64,000 nucleotides of DNA from Phlegmacium glaucopus. Lineage: Eukaryota > Basidiomycota > Agaricomycetes > Agaricales > Cortinariaceae. The DNA lies in contig MU130378.1 of assembly GCA_015039465.1 (NCBI GenBank), positions 1,430,570 to 1,494,569 of the forward strand. Direction: 5' to 3'. The position numbers and the translations under genes were made by a program. The notes beneath the pieces are model-generated. The model searched no databases and was not told where the DNA came from. It saw only the letters and a list, made by a program, of their open reading frames with translations. Shown here in pieces: positions 1 through 11,388 of this stretch (position 1 is the stretch's first letter; every line of letters begins with the position of its first letter).

Positions 1-1539
1 GGCAAGGGCCTTGAAATCATTAAGTCGAGCGTAGTAAGCCAGGAGGGTATTATAGGAAACGATATCTGGTGTTGGTCCTGTGTTCCGCATTTTAGCGAGG
101 AGACTGCTTACTTCATGGATGCGATTTAGGGTTAAAAGTCCCCGTATGACCGTATTATAGACAGCGATGGCACGGTCGCCGTGATCCTTGAAAAGGCGCT
201 GGTATTCACCGAATTTTTTCATAGCTTCTTCGGGTTTGCGGTCGTCAAATAGAACCGCGATAAGAGCGCGATACGACAAAGCATCTGGCTGAACTCCCTC
301 TCTTTGCATCACCCGCCAAGTGTCCATTACTCGAGATGAATCTCGAAGGTCTGCATAGGTGTCAAGAAGCGCCGTCCACATTGCGACCCCTGGACGGACC
401 CCCAGCTCTGAAAGATCATCCCACACTTTTGCAGCAAGATCGATACGTTCACATTTGATGAATGCCGTCTGAAAGGAAGTCCACCCAACTTGAGTCAAGG
501 CGACCAACCTGGTACCTGAGACTTCTGACGGCTGTACGGCAAGATAAGGGTCTGAAGCGCGAATTCCGTCCATGATCTTGGTGTATAGCTTCTCTAACGT
601 GTGCACCGTAAGTGGATGAGAAAGATTCATAATATGTTTGGATAAAGATGGAGGCCGAGCGACTGAATCTGCTATTTCAAGTCGATCCAAGTATTTCTGA
701 ACCTTTGCATGTAATTTGGGGTTGTATTCAAGATGTTGGAGGAATTTACTTTTGCGATAGTGGTGGAATCGGATATCAGTCGCCAGATATGTGTCGAATG
801 CACCTTTGAATGAATCTATCATTATATGTGCTGTCGCCGCAGCGAGCAGTACTGAAATACGGCCAAGATCTACGAGTTCTGAATTGTCGTCGTCGTCAGA
901 AAGCGCCAATCCCTCATCATTTGCAATAGGTTCCGGTGGTTGTGAAGGCGTCTGCCCCACGGAGTTGATAAAAGTTTGGTATAAGTCGATGACGACTTGA
1001 GGACGATTTCGTTTGATGTGAAATAGCAAGTAGGCTGCAAGGACATCACTACTTGAATGATGCGTTGCTGTTTTGAAAGCAAACCTCTCCACCACCGCTT
1101 TCGTCTCGGGACCCAATTCTCCAGGCGGACTCATCTGGTAAAGATGAGAGCAAATAAGCCCGGTCAAAGCCTTGTAATCTGATTCCGGCATAGGGTAGGG
1201 ATCACCCTCTGAACAGGATTCCTTGAGGTTTTCAAGGTATTGCCAGCGCTCCAGAGCAGCAAGGACGTCATGATTTTCCAAGGCGCGTTGTACATGGACT
1301 AGTGCATCGTTGAGATGCTTCCTTTTGGAATTGGAAAGAACAGGTCTGTTAGTCGTCTGAGCCATGATTTGGTCGCGAATCCTGCTATGAAGGAGAGGGT
1401 CAATTTTGAGCATGCGTTGTTGGGGAGTTAGCTTGGAAGAGCCAGGTTGAGTGGTGAACGATCTTGTTCGACATAAGAGGCTTGGAACCAGAAAATCCAG
1501 TAGATATACGGTGTTTTGTCTATGGATTTGCAGGAGCAT
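1..1539 (-). CDS. Pentatricopeptide-repeat (PPR) protein, C-terminus cut by window edge
   Basis: One open frame of 513 codons runs from an ATG at 1537-1539 to the left edge with no stop or intron. The N-terminus is rich in Leu, Arg and Ser and contains an RSFTTQ stretch near residue 30, which looks like a mitochondrial presequence cleavage region. From about residue 380 the protein has helical-hairpin repeats of PPR type, for example GVRPGVAMWTALLDTYA, GVQPDALSYRALIAVL and TGPTPDIVSYNTLLAYY. PPR proteins bind organelle RNA and act in its processing, stability or translation, so this one probably works in the mitochondrial matrix. The RNA target cannot be read from the sequence. An acidic DDDDN patch lies in the middle. 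Only 60 bp separate its start from the divergent cyclophilin gene. The family call is firm, the specific ortholog is not. Confidence 0.85.
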   Translation of the reverse strand, partial: MLLQIHRQNTVYLLDFLVPSLLCRTRSFTTQPGSSKLTPQQRMLKIDPLLHSRIRDQIMAQTTNRPVLSNSKRKHLNDALVHVQRALENHDVLAALERWQYLENLKESCSEGDPYPMPESDYKALTGLICSHLYQMSPPGELGPETKAVVERFAFKTATHHSSSDVLAAYLLFHIKRNRPQVVIDLYQTFINSVGQTPSQPPEPIANDEGLALSDDDDNSELVDLGRISVLLAAATAHIMIDSFKGAFDTYLATDIRFHHYRKSKFLQHLEYNPKLHAKVQKYLDRLEIADSVARPPSLSKHIMNLSHPLTVHTLEKLYTKIMDGIRASDPYLAVQPSEVSGTRLVALTQVGWTSFQTAFIKCERIDLAAKVWDDLSELGVRPGVAMWTALLDTYADLRDSSRVMDTWRVMQREGVQPDALSYRALIAVLFDDRKPEEAMKKFGEYQRLFKDHGDRAIAVYNTVIRGLLTLNRIHEVSSLLAKMRNTGPTPDIVSYNTLLAYYARLNDFKALA

Positions 1540-1599
1540 TGGTTAAGTGCAGGATGATTGTGTAATCGCTCAGAACAGGTTTACTTCAGAACCACAACC
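1540..1599. promoter_or_regulatory. 60-bp divergent intergenic (PPR gene / CYP8)
   Basis: The start codons of the PPR gene (minus) and the U-box cyclophilin gene (plus) are 60 bp apart. Both promoters must therefore overlap each other or reach into the neighbouring transcribed regions. I see no TATA-like element in it. Confidence 0.5.
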
Positions 1600-3640
1600 A
1601 TGGGTCACGGTAATTCTGATAAGCTCTACATCACTCATACTGAACATTCAGGCCTCCATGGCTCTCATTCATCGTCGACGGGATATAAAGCGTAACTAGC
1701 TTTTCTATCTCACACCATCTATATCTAACGAATCCTTTGTAGAAAGGCTGAAGCCCCACACCCTGGTGCTAGAACTCCATTCGACTGTTGCGCACTTTCA
1801 TTTCAACCATTTTCACATCCCGTTTGCGCCAGGAACTCGGACGGGACTGGTATTGTTTTTGACTTAGTTAATATTATTCCATGGCTCAAGTAAGCCAACA
1901 ATGTCACCCTTTTATTTCCAACTCATTCCAACGCTCCTACAGGCAGCACAACAATACAAACCCAATAACGCAGCAACCATTGTCGCCTTCTGACTTGATC
2001 TCTTTGAACTACTCGCGAAAGGAAGCAACTGATGAAATCCATGACCCAATCTCATTCAAACCCTTCAATGAACATTCACATATCGTTGCAATCGCAACGA
2101 CAGGCAATGTCTTTCTGGCAGATAGCATTAAAGGTGGAAAAGATTTGATTAATGACGTTCCCTTCAAAAAGTAATTCTTGTTTCTACGCGTATACTGCCA
2201 ACAATTCACCAATTGCTTTTCAGAGGAGACGTTATCACTCTGCAAAACCCCCATGGACTCCCTGCAGCCTCTATCCCTAATCCAACAGCTATCACCAAGG
2301 TGGTCAAAACCGAGAAAACCACTACAACCGGACCGGAAGCGCCTCGCGCTGTCACGGCCGTGAAAGCCAAAGCAAATGTACCCTGTACGATTTTTACTCC
2401 CCCCCCCGACAGAACCTGACCTTCATCTCAGGGAATATCTCTCCTTATTCTAGTGGCATGCCAGGCGCCTCCTTGACTTCTACCTCGGTGGATCCCTCAC
2501 AAACAACGAGCTCTAAACTCCTTTGGGACGAAGTATGTATCGTACCTCTCCCCCTGATATTGGCGTCCTCTGACACGCCATGTTTGCCTGGCAGGAAGAA
2601 TTAATGTTCGAAGATATCTCCAAACCCCTAAAGGGAAAGGGAAAAGAAAAGGATGTTGGTAAACGACGCGCATATGTACGCGTCGTTACTAGCCTTGGTG
2701 GTGCTAGCCTTAATTTGGAACTTTACTGTGAGAAGGTCGGAATTGTTGGCTTTAATTTTGTAATGGATCCCTGAATGCCTGTTTTTAGGCGCCAAAAACT
2801 TGTTACAACTTTTTAATGCTTGCTCGAGCGGGGAAATACAATGATTGTCTATTTCATCGCCTCGTTCCTGGATTCATGGTATGTTAAGTGAAGTTTTCAT
2901 GAAATGTGTGCAGCACCAATGACTTTCAGATTCAAGCTGGTGACCCTACTGGTACTGGTTCTGGGGGAGAGTCCTATTGGGGTACACCCTTCCGCGACGA
3001 ACATGATCTGAAGGGTGCCGCCAAACACGATAGTCGCGGGATCGTCGCGATGGCCAACAAGGGGGCAAACTCTAATGGGCGAGTATATCTATAGTTTATC
3101 GTCCTAATCTACTGACAAAAGTTTGCAGCTCTCAGTTCTACCTAACCTTCAAAGCGGCAGCGCACCTCGACAAGAAACATACAGTATTTGGAAAGCTTGT
3201 CGGTGGAGAAGATGTACTGGATGCTCTGGAGAAACTCCCTGTGAAACCGGGAACCGACCGACCTTCCAAGATGGTTCGAATAACTGAAGTCGTTATGTAC
3301 ATCATTCCTTTTTTTTTATTGAGGCGTGCTTAGTCCTGATTTCTTGCATCTTAGATATCAAGATCCCTTTGAAGACTATAAGACACGTCTCGCAAAAAAA
3401 TTAGCAAAGAGAGCAGAGGGTGACACACATGCCCCTGTAGAGGAGAAGAAAGACGAAGTAAATTGGTTTGGGGTAAAGGTTGGATCAGATAACTCTGCTT
3501 TCACCTTGGGTGAAAAGGGTAGTGGAGGTGTTGGAAAGTATTTGAGTCTAAAACGACCACAAAACTCTACCGAGATGACAGGTGCAGATGACGCTAAGAA
3601 AAAACGTAGGATAGGCTTTGGGAACTTTGAGGGTTGGTAG
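1600..3640 (+). CDS. CYP8: U-box cyclophilin, PPIL2/Cyp8-type peptidyl-prolyl isomerase and E3 ligase
   Basis: Ten exons (1600-1691, 1743-1889, 1943-2170, 2224-2377, 2413-2532, 2595-2735, 2789-2878, 2930-3078, 3129-3296, 3355-3640) join to a 524-residue protein. It opens with [12 protein letters not shown], typical of PPIL2. A U-box region follows ([16 protein letters not shown] ... DLVNIIPWL), then a linker, a cyclophilin domain ([45 protein letters not shown]) and the conserved tail ending [12 protein letters not shown]2 orthologs are nuclear, associate with the spliceosome, and combine a ubiquitin-ligase U-box with an isomerase fold. The active site may be altered: the family FHR is kept as FHR. 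The intron at 3079-3128 must start with GC rather than GT to give NSNGSQFYLTF in frame. The convergent VPS20 gene ends 90 bp downstream. Confidence 0.95.
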
Positions 3641-3730
3641 AATGCCATTAAAATTATGTATTTCGCCCGAAAATCCGATTTATAGAACTGCCCCTTAAGT
3701 GCTATGATATGGCAGTGATACCTATATATT

Positions 3731-4663
3731 TTATGCTGCAACAGGGACCTTGCTGGTCACGGCAGACTTGGTATCTGCGATTATTATGTAGAAGTGAGAG
3801 TGATGGAAATTCAAGAAAGCCTGACCTTCTTTAGGCCTCTCTATGGGTTTGGAAGATGGTATTGACGGTAGTTCCATATCCAAGGGTCCCTTCGATTCAG
3901 CAGCCTGTAAAATTTGAGGATCTTCAAATTTGAACAAAGAAGCCGACGAACAATATCTTGCTGCAATTCGAGCAGTTCCTTCTGAACAGCGTCCTCCTCG
4001 TCGAGTGAGAGATGGTTTGAAAGCATATCCCCCACTTCCTGGATAACTGGGATGAGTAATGCTTCGGACAAAAGGTTCCTTCCAACAATACTTTTTGGTA
4101 TTCTCGTGCCTCGGCCGTCTCTTCCAGAAGTTTCTCGACGCTCTCCACATTCATTTCCTTGTGTATCTCTCTGAGAATATCATTTCCTTGCTTTAAGCCG
4201 TGAAGTATGGAAACTTCAATGAGAGAGAATTCAATGGTAGAGACCTGATAAAGCACGAGGAGATAAACTGGAAGTATAAGTGACGACAGCAAACATACGA
4301 GTTGTTCCAGATTCTCTATCTGTGCATCCGTTTTAGTCAACAAACTTTGTTGATACTTCCGTCTACGTAGAGCAATTAGCGCTCGATCTTTCTGGCCTGC
4401 AGCGATCTGGTCCTTAGCAATAGTGTGTTCCCTATCTAAAATGACTTGTATCTGGACAAGAAGGGGTCTACTGTTGAGCATGAAAATGTGTTCATTGATA
4501 AGTACAGACCTTCTTTTGGTATTGTTTCAGCTTATCTCGCTGTAATTTGAGGCTGAGGCATAAGCCTTATCAGTAAATGCCCGTGGAATAGAAGTAGACA
4601 GCCGCACTCCAAGATAGCCCGATCTTGCGCGGTAATCTTGGGGACTGACTGATTGCCACCCAT
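3731..4663 (-). CDS. VPS20: ESCRT-III subunit Vps20 (CHMP6)
   Basis: Seven exons (4608-4663, 4510-4552, 4299-4451, 4092-4244, 3952-4038, 3826-3904, 3731-3774) give 204 residues. The start MGGNQSVPKITAQD carries an N-myristoylation signal (Gly2), as in known Vps20/CHMP6. The Snf7 core is clear: DREHTIAKDQIAAGQKDRAL, LRRRKYQQSLLTKTDAQ, STIEFSLIEVSILHGLKQGN and NVESVEKLLEETAEA. Vps20 is recruited by ESCRT-II to endosomal membrane and nucleates Snf7 polymers during multivesicular-body formation. The C-terminal tail (EEDAVQKELLELQ, then a Pro-rich stretch) fits the MIM region. The gene is divergent from the PP2C gene (161 bp between starts) and convergent with CYP8. Exon junctions fall inside conserved blocks, so the model is well supported. 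Confidence 0.95.
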
Positions 4664-4824
4664 TTGTATTCACATAGACTGACTTGGTGAGTTCGAAGGC
4701 AAGCAGACTGATGAAGCTGAGGCTAATGACGGTAATACTGACTTGGATGATTATAAGGCATGTACGGATGTCATTTACATAAGCTCCCAACTTGAACGGT
4801 TCTTTCTGCTCGGACTTGTATCGT

Positions 4825-6454
4825 ATGATCAAACCACAACTATATCGTCTTCCTAAACTGAGGGCTGCACGGTATCACGACTACATACGCGTTGCTTCTC
4901 AAGGCAATTATTGATTCTCTCTTGTTGTGTATCTCTGACGGCGAATACAGGCGGTACCCTCAGAGTACCCCTCGGTTCTCCTAAAGTCATTGGAGTAGTA
5001 AATTCACGCGGTAACAGAAGGTCGGGGCGTCCAATTTTAATGTCAATCGTCTCCTGACCAAATGCAGTCACCAGGAAGATTTCTATGGATTTGCGACCCT
5101 ATCTCTGAATCCAGAAGAATTACGACAAAGCGTCAAGCAGGCTCATGGACTGGATTGGCAGCCAGAACGAGTTAGTAACATTCTGGCTCGACAAGTGCTT
5201 TTTGTGGGAATATATGATGGGTACGCCTGTATCATTTGGTCGATATGAAAAGGTTTCATGTGTTGAAGGCATGGAGGGTCTGCTGTGGCACAGTACTTGC
5301 GGCAGGAATTGCATGGTTTATTCGAGTCAGTCGACAAATCATCAATACCAGAACTGTTCACTTGGATGAAAGAAATTGGAGGCTACTTCAAACGTTTTAA
5401 AGGTGGAGCACTTTCCCCTTGGACGGGAGGAAACAACACAACAGAGTTATCACTCGAAGCTCGTGCAACACTCGCATTTTTCGAAGTCAGTATTTACGCT
5501 TCCTTGTTTTTATTGGCCTTATTTATTGTTAGGTCGATAAAAATTTATCAGCAGATGATACAGCCCAATCATGCGGCGCAACAGCATCAGTCGCTATACT
5601 CCACTCCCTTGATTCTCCGGCAACCCCATTTTTCTCTGCGCAAAAATTGGCCCTTACCGTTGCCCATTGCGGGTGAGTTTGATGCGGATAACAGGCACAT
5701 GAACATTTTCCAATGCTGTTGAATAGAGATACAAGAGTACTTCTGTGCGCAACAAAGAATGGCCAAGTGCATCCCATGACAGAAACACATCACGCAGACT
5801 CGCATGTTGAGAGCATTCGGTTGCGAAGGATGATGGGATCGTCAATCATAACTGATTCATTCGGCGAATCTCGGTAAAACTCATAACTTCCTCTCAACGA
5901 ACGCCAGCTCAACGCCGCGCTTAGATGGATGGGGGTGCTTGCAAACACACGATGGTATGTCTAATAATTTGCATGTAATAAGGCAACGTCTCATAGAAAC
6001 ACTTCAGTCTTGGCGACCTCCGTTACAAGAAGTTTGGTGTTACAGCCGAGCCAGAAGTCAGAACAAAGGTCCTAGAAGGTAGTATTTATCATCGATTCCA
6101 GTTTCAATCTGAACCTTTCTTAGGAGCAGATTGGGCGTTCCTCGTCCTTGTATCAGACGGGATTTCAGCAATATTATCTGATGACGAAATTGTGGATCTA
6201 GTACGAGGTGCTAACGACCCCCAGACAGCTGCTGAGAGGATTCTGGCTTTCTCAGAAGAACTAGGAGGCAACGACAACGCGACCACGATCGTCATCCCGT
6301 TGGCCGGGTGGAACAAGATCGATGGTCCTGACAAAACCAGAGAGCTTCGAGATTATAGAAGACTGCAAGCAGGTATGATTCCTAGATTCATGTTTACATA
6401 TGTCATCTTAATGAATAAATCTCAGTGGGTAGCGAACGACAGCGTCGAATGTGA
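4825..6454 (+). CDS. PPM/PP2C-type Ser/Thr protein phosphatase
   Basis: Ten exons (4825-4903, 4951-5020, 5068-5220, 5269-5485, 5533-5672, 5727-5873, 5925-5954, 6008-6078, 6124-6372, 6426-6454) join to 394 residues. PP2C motifs appear in order: NSRGNRSHQEDFYGF, VGIYDGHGGSAVAQYL, SCGATASVA, LTVAHCGDTRVLL, NTRCLGDLRYKKFGVTAEPE, WAFLVLVSDGISAILSD and the closing GGNDNATTIVI. The Asp and Gly residues that hold the two Mn/Mg ions (E-D, DGHGG, SDG, DN) are present. The overall layout recalls the Ptc6 branch of fungal PP2Cs, some of which are mitochondrial, but I cannot assign the ortholog surely. The DGHGG motif is split by the intron at 5221-5268. Intron 1 (4904-4950) is best read as GC-AG. The stop is 51 bp from the end of the convergent GGT gene. 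Confidence 0.9.
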
Positions 6455-6505
6455 TTCTTCTTTGCTATGGAGTATCCGTACAACTTTCTCAAACAAGATC
6501 GTTTG

Positions 6506-9217
6506 TTATATCTGCGCAGCGGCATGCCCATCAGCTCGAAGGTCCGATCCTGCTGCCCAGACAAAACGTCCAGACGGGTCTTGCAGCTTTTGAATGACTT
6601 GACCGCGGCCCATTAATCCTCGATCGAACCCGCTCACAACTCTTGCATCATGTCCCATCTCTATACCCACATTAATTAGAAGAATGCATGATACCTGAAC
6701 ATAGCGCCAACCTCTCAGTTTTGCAACCGTCTCCTTTGAAAACCCGTCCTCAAAGTAAACCTCACTGTTAACATCCCCCGCTGAACTTGTAGAACTGCTT
6801 TCATTGTCCGGCATGCCAGCAGAGATACAAAAACGAGGAGCATCGAGTGCAGCTTGGGGAGTGAAACCGCGCAATATATTGAGTAATACCTGCACATGGC
6901 CTTGGGGCTTTTGTGCCGTCATTAGTAATGTTATGAACAAACTTCGGATACTAACCTGCATAAAACCACCCATAACTCCGTAGCTAAGGAACAATTCGCC
7001 ACCTCTGGTTGCAAGAGCAGGGATGATTGTATGGTACGGGCGCTTGCCTCCCTAGACAGAACATCAATCAGTGAGGGGAAAGCAGGTGCATTCGTTGGAA
7101 CCTGCCTTCAGTGCGTTAGGGTGATTTTTGTCAAGGACAAAACATGATCCTCTATTTTGCAGAGTGAAACCACACCCCTTTGGAACAGCTAGAAGATGAT
7201 CAAGACCAGAGCTTTATCCACGAACAAAGAGATATCCACCGGCAGTGCCAAATCCTTGTATTCGGTAAAAGTCATTCATAATGAATCATATATAGACCTT
7301 TTAGAGGTATACTGACCTGCGTAGTTGCTCTGGATGTAGCTGCAGACATTGCCCCACTGATCGGTGACTGGATGAAGAATGATCAGTGACTTGGGTTCCG
7401 AGCTGTTCTGTCAACTTCATTACCCGAGAAATAAACGGTATCCGAGGAATTCACTGGGTTGCCCTGGTCCAGCATCAGACTCATGAACACGATAACAAGT
7501 GAAAACAATTCACATGGACGACCCGAGGATTGGTGCCCGCGGAGTCGAAGAGTCGTGCCCTGGAGGATAGATACTCCTAAGGAGGGATTGAGAAAGACTG
7601 TAGCACCCAGTATCTAGAGCTCTTACTTTGCCCAAAAGTTCTTCCAAAGGAATATGCCCAACGTCAGGGTCTGTGACGTAATACAAGCTGTCTGAAATAT
7701 CATAAGGCTTTGCCAGGAGTAAATAAATATCGAATCACATACCTGCAAATGCGAGACTATTATAGAGTCTGACAGATGTTCATAGGTAGGAGTAAAGGCA
7801 TGAAACGCACCGCAAAGCTTCTATCAATGTATGAAGATATTCTGGTGAATTATGCTCCATCTCCAGTAGTGGTTTAGAACGGCCTTGTTCTTGTATACTT
7901 TCAAGTATTCCTAACGCGAGTAATGCAGTAATTCCTACGAGCCACCGTGTTAGCTAGGATGCCTGATGGTCGTGTATCTTGTACTTACCCTGTCCATTTG
8001 GGGGGCACTAAAGCAAATATGATGAGATACGTACACCATATAACTATTGTTGTTCAAATGTCTTACCTCGTACAAGGTTACATCCTTAGCATAGGTGTAC
8101 TTGATGGGCTCAACGATCGAGGTGGTATGGTTCGCAAGATCCTCAAGCTCCATTTTTCCACCTTTGCTTTTAATCAAATCGACGATAGCTTGAGCAACTC
8201 GCCCTTTGTAAAAACCATCCTTGCCCTTAGCCACTAGCTCTCTAAATGTCTTCGCTAGGTTGGGAAGTGTTATTATTTGTCCTGGTAAAGGCGCCTTTCC
8301 GTTCAAAAGCATCTCGTCTCCATTCGGAGACGCGTTTTTGATCAGATTCTAGTGTGTCGTAACATGTTAAAGGATCCTTAGATGCTGTTAAACACGCAGA
8401 CGAACCTCAGATCGCTGCCACTACGAAGAAGGATGAACGATAAGATGCGAAATAAGAGGATCTGGACATACTGAATGACTGTGAATTTCAGAGACAGGAA
8501 CCCTGGTTCATCATAAGTCTTTGAACTCAGCAAGAGAACAAGATATAAGTATACCCTTCTTCTGCCAAACGAATGGCTGGATCGAAGATCTCAGCAGCTG
8601 ACACTGAGCCACTTCCAAAATGTTGGATGGTGTCTATCCAAGCTGCAGCAGCTCCTGTGAAAATATGTGAGAAATTTTTGTGTCAAAGATAACTACAAGC
8701 ACCTGCTGACCTGGGACTGTGACGGAATTAAGGTCTGTGAGAGGAATACGGTCTCGGAACCCACGACTAAGGGCATAGTCAATATCGAGGTGTGCTGGTG
8801 CTCTTCCAGAGCCATTAAGTGCCTTAACTGTCTTGGTTTTGGCATCGTAAAACAGACAAAAGGCATCTCTAATTCCCATAAAGTTAATTCATAAGCAGGG
8901 GCTTCTTGTTTGATTATTGGCTGACTGACCCGCCAATGCCGCAGCAGCTTGGCTCCGTTACGTTTAGAGCAGCAGATGTAGCAACAGCCGCGTCCGCTAT
9001 TCAAGATGATCAATGTCATGAAGACCTAAAAATGAAATGAGGTAATACCTGCATTTCCTCCTTTCCTCAGAATCTCTAGACCAGCCTCCGTAGCCAAAGG
9101 TTGGGAAGAAGCTACCATGCCTTTTGTTCCATAAACGACTGATCTTCGACTCGGAAATCTTTGAAATACAAGTTCGGGATGATCAACTTTGGACCAATCG
9201 ATTGAAGCGGACGACAT
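6506..9217 (-). CDS. Gamma-glutamyltranspeptidase family protein
   Basis: A gene of about 15 exons starts at ATG 9215-9217 ([15 protein letters not shown]) and ends at 6506. Diagnostic segments are [73 protein letters not shown] and [12 protein letters not shown]. The small subunit starts near [13 protein letters not shown], whose Thr after Asp is the expected autoprocessing nucleophile, followed by [16 protein letters not shown]. The ECPPNGQG form belongs to the GGT-like branch shared by fungi and bacteria rather than to animal GGT1, so glutathione may not be the main substrate. No signal peptide is evident. Three exons are tiny: 8406-8420 (15 nt), 7989-8007 (19 nt) and 7743-7756 (14 nt). 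Near 6.7 kb a 51-bp intron must be removed to restore [14 protein letters not shown]. Confidence 0.92.
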
Positions 9218-10238
9218 GATAATTGCTTGTAGAGTTTTCACCACTGAAGAAAATCGTTATCTATCGTGGAATGCACTGATTGTTCCGACGGGGGACCGCG
9301 TCAGTATAATATACTTTATCTCATGGTGGGGCGGCATTTTCGGCTATGCATTATGTGACCCACTGGCAGTAACCATAGGAGAAGCGTGACAGATAACACA
9401 GATAAGATTGTCATAATAACCACGAGTGTCGCGGCGCCTGGGTCGATTTACTCATTTCTTCGTGACGCAAGTGAGCTCTGACGGAGCCGTTTGGTCAAGT
9501 CAAGAGAAGTGGAGGATTTCAGGCTCAATCTCTCTCCATTTGCTCGCAAGCATTATAGCCTGAGCAAGATCGCCATCGGAATCACCTGAATTACTTCATC
9601 AGCATCCCTAATTTCCTTTTGTACAAGCGACACAATTTCAGCGTCTGGATCAGCGTGTAAGAAAATGCTCGGCGTCGCAGTTGGTGTCAGTGTCGTGCCT
9701 CTCTTCAACAGGGGCAATGTTCTCCAGTCAGTTCCTGAGCAGCTGCAGGCATGGGATCTGGGAATTCAAAGTTTTTTTTTCTCCTCTGCGAATTATTTAC
9801 AGCTCCATCGAACCTCACAATGATTCGTCATTGATATTTATCACATCCACTATAACTTAACTAGGAAATTTTGATAAAACGTTCAAAAAAAATTCTACAA
9901 AATTGAATCTGATAATGCACTGTTGGATTGACCTATGCATTATGCGTTATGCGTTATGCACAAATTTCCCCGCAAACCACATGCATTATGAGGATTATGC
10001 TGCATTAGTAGCGCATGCGTTATGAGATAATCAACGATTGGAGGTATTTGCCTTCGGGACCACATGTCCATTGGAAGTATAGCCTTTTGACCACTCTAAG
10101 TCACACTGCTGTGTGATCGATAGAAAGGTGTGGGAGCTCGCCTTATCCATCTTCTTTTTTTCGACGAGGTGATCGATTCTGAATGCAGTGGCTTCAAGTA
10201 CCGTATTGGTCATCTTTTGAAATTTGACTTATTACAGA
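9218..10238. other. 1.0-kb AT-rich intergenic region, possible element relic
   Basis: This stretch separates the start of the GGT gene from prefoldin-6, both pointing outward. It holds no convincing gene. On the minus strand around 9540-9760 there is a short open stretch reading like coding sequence (TPSIFLHADPDAEIVSLV and following) that ends in a stop without a clear start. It may be the remnant of a gene or mobile element. From 9840 the sequence turns AT-rich and carries the short repeats listed separately. The last part should contain the prefoldin promoter. Confidence 0.4.
9935..10025. repeat. Tandem and dispersed 7-bp GCRTTAT motifs
   Basis: Three head-to-tail units of GCATTAT/GCGTTAT lie at 9937-9957. 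Further copies occur singly at 9983-9989 and near 10016-10022, mixed with GGATTATGC and GCATTAG variants. Clustered short motifs of this kind are seen in subterminal regions of DNA transposons and in regulatory arrays. Which applies here is not shown by the sequence. Confidence 0.6.
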
Positions 10239-10819
10239 ATGTCGCTAGAAGCAAAGTTGCAACAAGCATCTGTCGAGTACCAAAAACTGCAAGCAGATCT
10301 CTCCAAAGCTGTAGATGCAAGGCAGCGGCTCGATGCCCAATTATCAGAAAATGAATTAGTCAAGAAGGTGCCTTTGGCTATGTACTAATGCATAGAATCA
10401 GCACATCTCTGACGCAACTTTCCAGGAATTTGATCAACTTACGCCAGAAAATGCGGTATACAAGCTCATTGGCCCGGTTTTAGTGAAACAAGATCAAGTT
10501 GAAGCAAAGAGCAATGTTGAGACACGCTTGGGCTTCATACGCAGTGAAATGTCCGATTATTCTCCAAACTCGCTGAATAAAAGGGAAAGTCTAACGGATA
10601 TAATTATTGCAGTAAACGGGTAGAGGGCCAGATTAAGGAGGTGGAGGGGAAACAGGAGAAAAAGAAGACAGAGGTGAATATGAGAGTGATATACAAATAT
10701 TGGTACTCATTGCTCCTGGCCAGCTTATACAAGTCCAGAGTGCTTTGCAACAACAATCTCAGAGGAGTCCCTCTGCTCCTGCGGCTGCTACGACACCAGT
10801 TCCCTCCGTCGCTGTGTAA
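10239..10819 (+). CDS. YKE2: Prefoldin subunit 6 (Yke2)
   Basis: Four exons (10239-10367, 10426-10550, 10613-10673, 10724-10819) encode 136 residues. The N-terminal helix (EAKLQQASVEYQKLQADLSK), the hairpin segment NELVKKEFDQLTPENAVYKLIGPVL and the C-terminal helix (RVEGQIKEVEGKQEKKK) match beta-type prefoldin subunit 6. The hexameric prefoldin complex hands unfolded actin and tubulin to the CCT chaperonin in the cytosol. The C-terminal tail is Ala/Pro/Ser-rich (SAPAAATTPVPSVAV) and longer than in yeast. The gene converges on the mitochondrial ribosomal gene 47 bp downstream. All junctions keep the coiled-coil frame. Confidence 0.93.
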
Positions 10820-10866
10820 ATTACGATCCGGCCTTCCTATGTGTCTCGTGTGGTATTTTGAAGTCA

Positions 10867-11315
10867 TCATGAGCTCTTGATGGCTTGAAGCACGCTTCCT
10901 TGCGGTAATCCCGAAGAAGGCATCCCATGTTGAGCTCTGCGGGCACGAACCAGATCGTGTTCTGTCTCTGGACTTTTTAGAATCTTTTCCAATTTGAATC
11001 TTTTCATTGCTGATATTGGCGGACAATTGCGAATGACAACGATGTCATGCTGTCGGAGCACTGAAATTGTCTTGAGTTAGAGACACCAAAGACAAGTGAA
11101 GCAGGTCACGGACCATTGTGTTCATCATGAACTAGATATTTTTTGCTTCGCTCAATTTGCTTAACTATGGTTCAGTACCACACGAGGTTATATTTACAAC
11201 GAGGGCGAACCTTTCCAGTCAATTTGTGAATTATCTGCCGCGAAACAGTCACCGTTGCAGTCTTGTTCATAAACCCAGCCTTGGTAACAATGCCGTTGAA
11301 TGCCATTGGCGGCAT
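10867..11315 (-). CDS. MRPS17: Mitochondrial small-subunit ribosomal protein uS17m
   Basis: Three exons (11211-11315, 11114-11159, 10867-11060) encode 114 residues. The protein begins MPPMAFNGIVTKAGFMNKTATVTV and continues SKKYLVHDEHNVLRQHDIVVIRNCPPISAMKRFKLEKIL, the OB-fold of the S17 family. The KTATV and HDI..I.. blocks are the usual rRNA-binding part. The N-terminal form and the C-terminal extension (ARRAQHG...LQAIKSS) fit the mitochondrial rather than the cytosolic protein. It should bind the mitochondrial small-subunit rRNA. It shares a 73-bp divergent spacer with the WD-repeat gene. Confidence 0.9.
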
Positions 11316-11388
11316 TTTGGTGGTTAGTTGAAGACCTGAGGAAGCGTGGGACTATGCAATATCGTCCAATCTAAATTAGGATTGAGGC
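11316..11388. promoter_or_regulatory. 73-bp divergent spacer (MRPS17 / WRAP73)
   Basis: The two start codons face away from each other across 73 bp, so this short piece must carry or sit within both core promoters. No recognisable TATA or other motif stands out. Confidence 0.45.

Noticed and set aside
6506..6994. Reading straight through 6.7 kb in the GGT gene without an intron
   Set aside because: The frame stays open but inserts a non-conserved segment; removing 51 bp gives the conserved [14 protein letters not shown].
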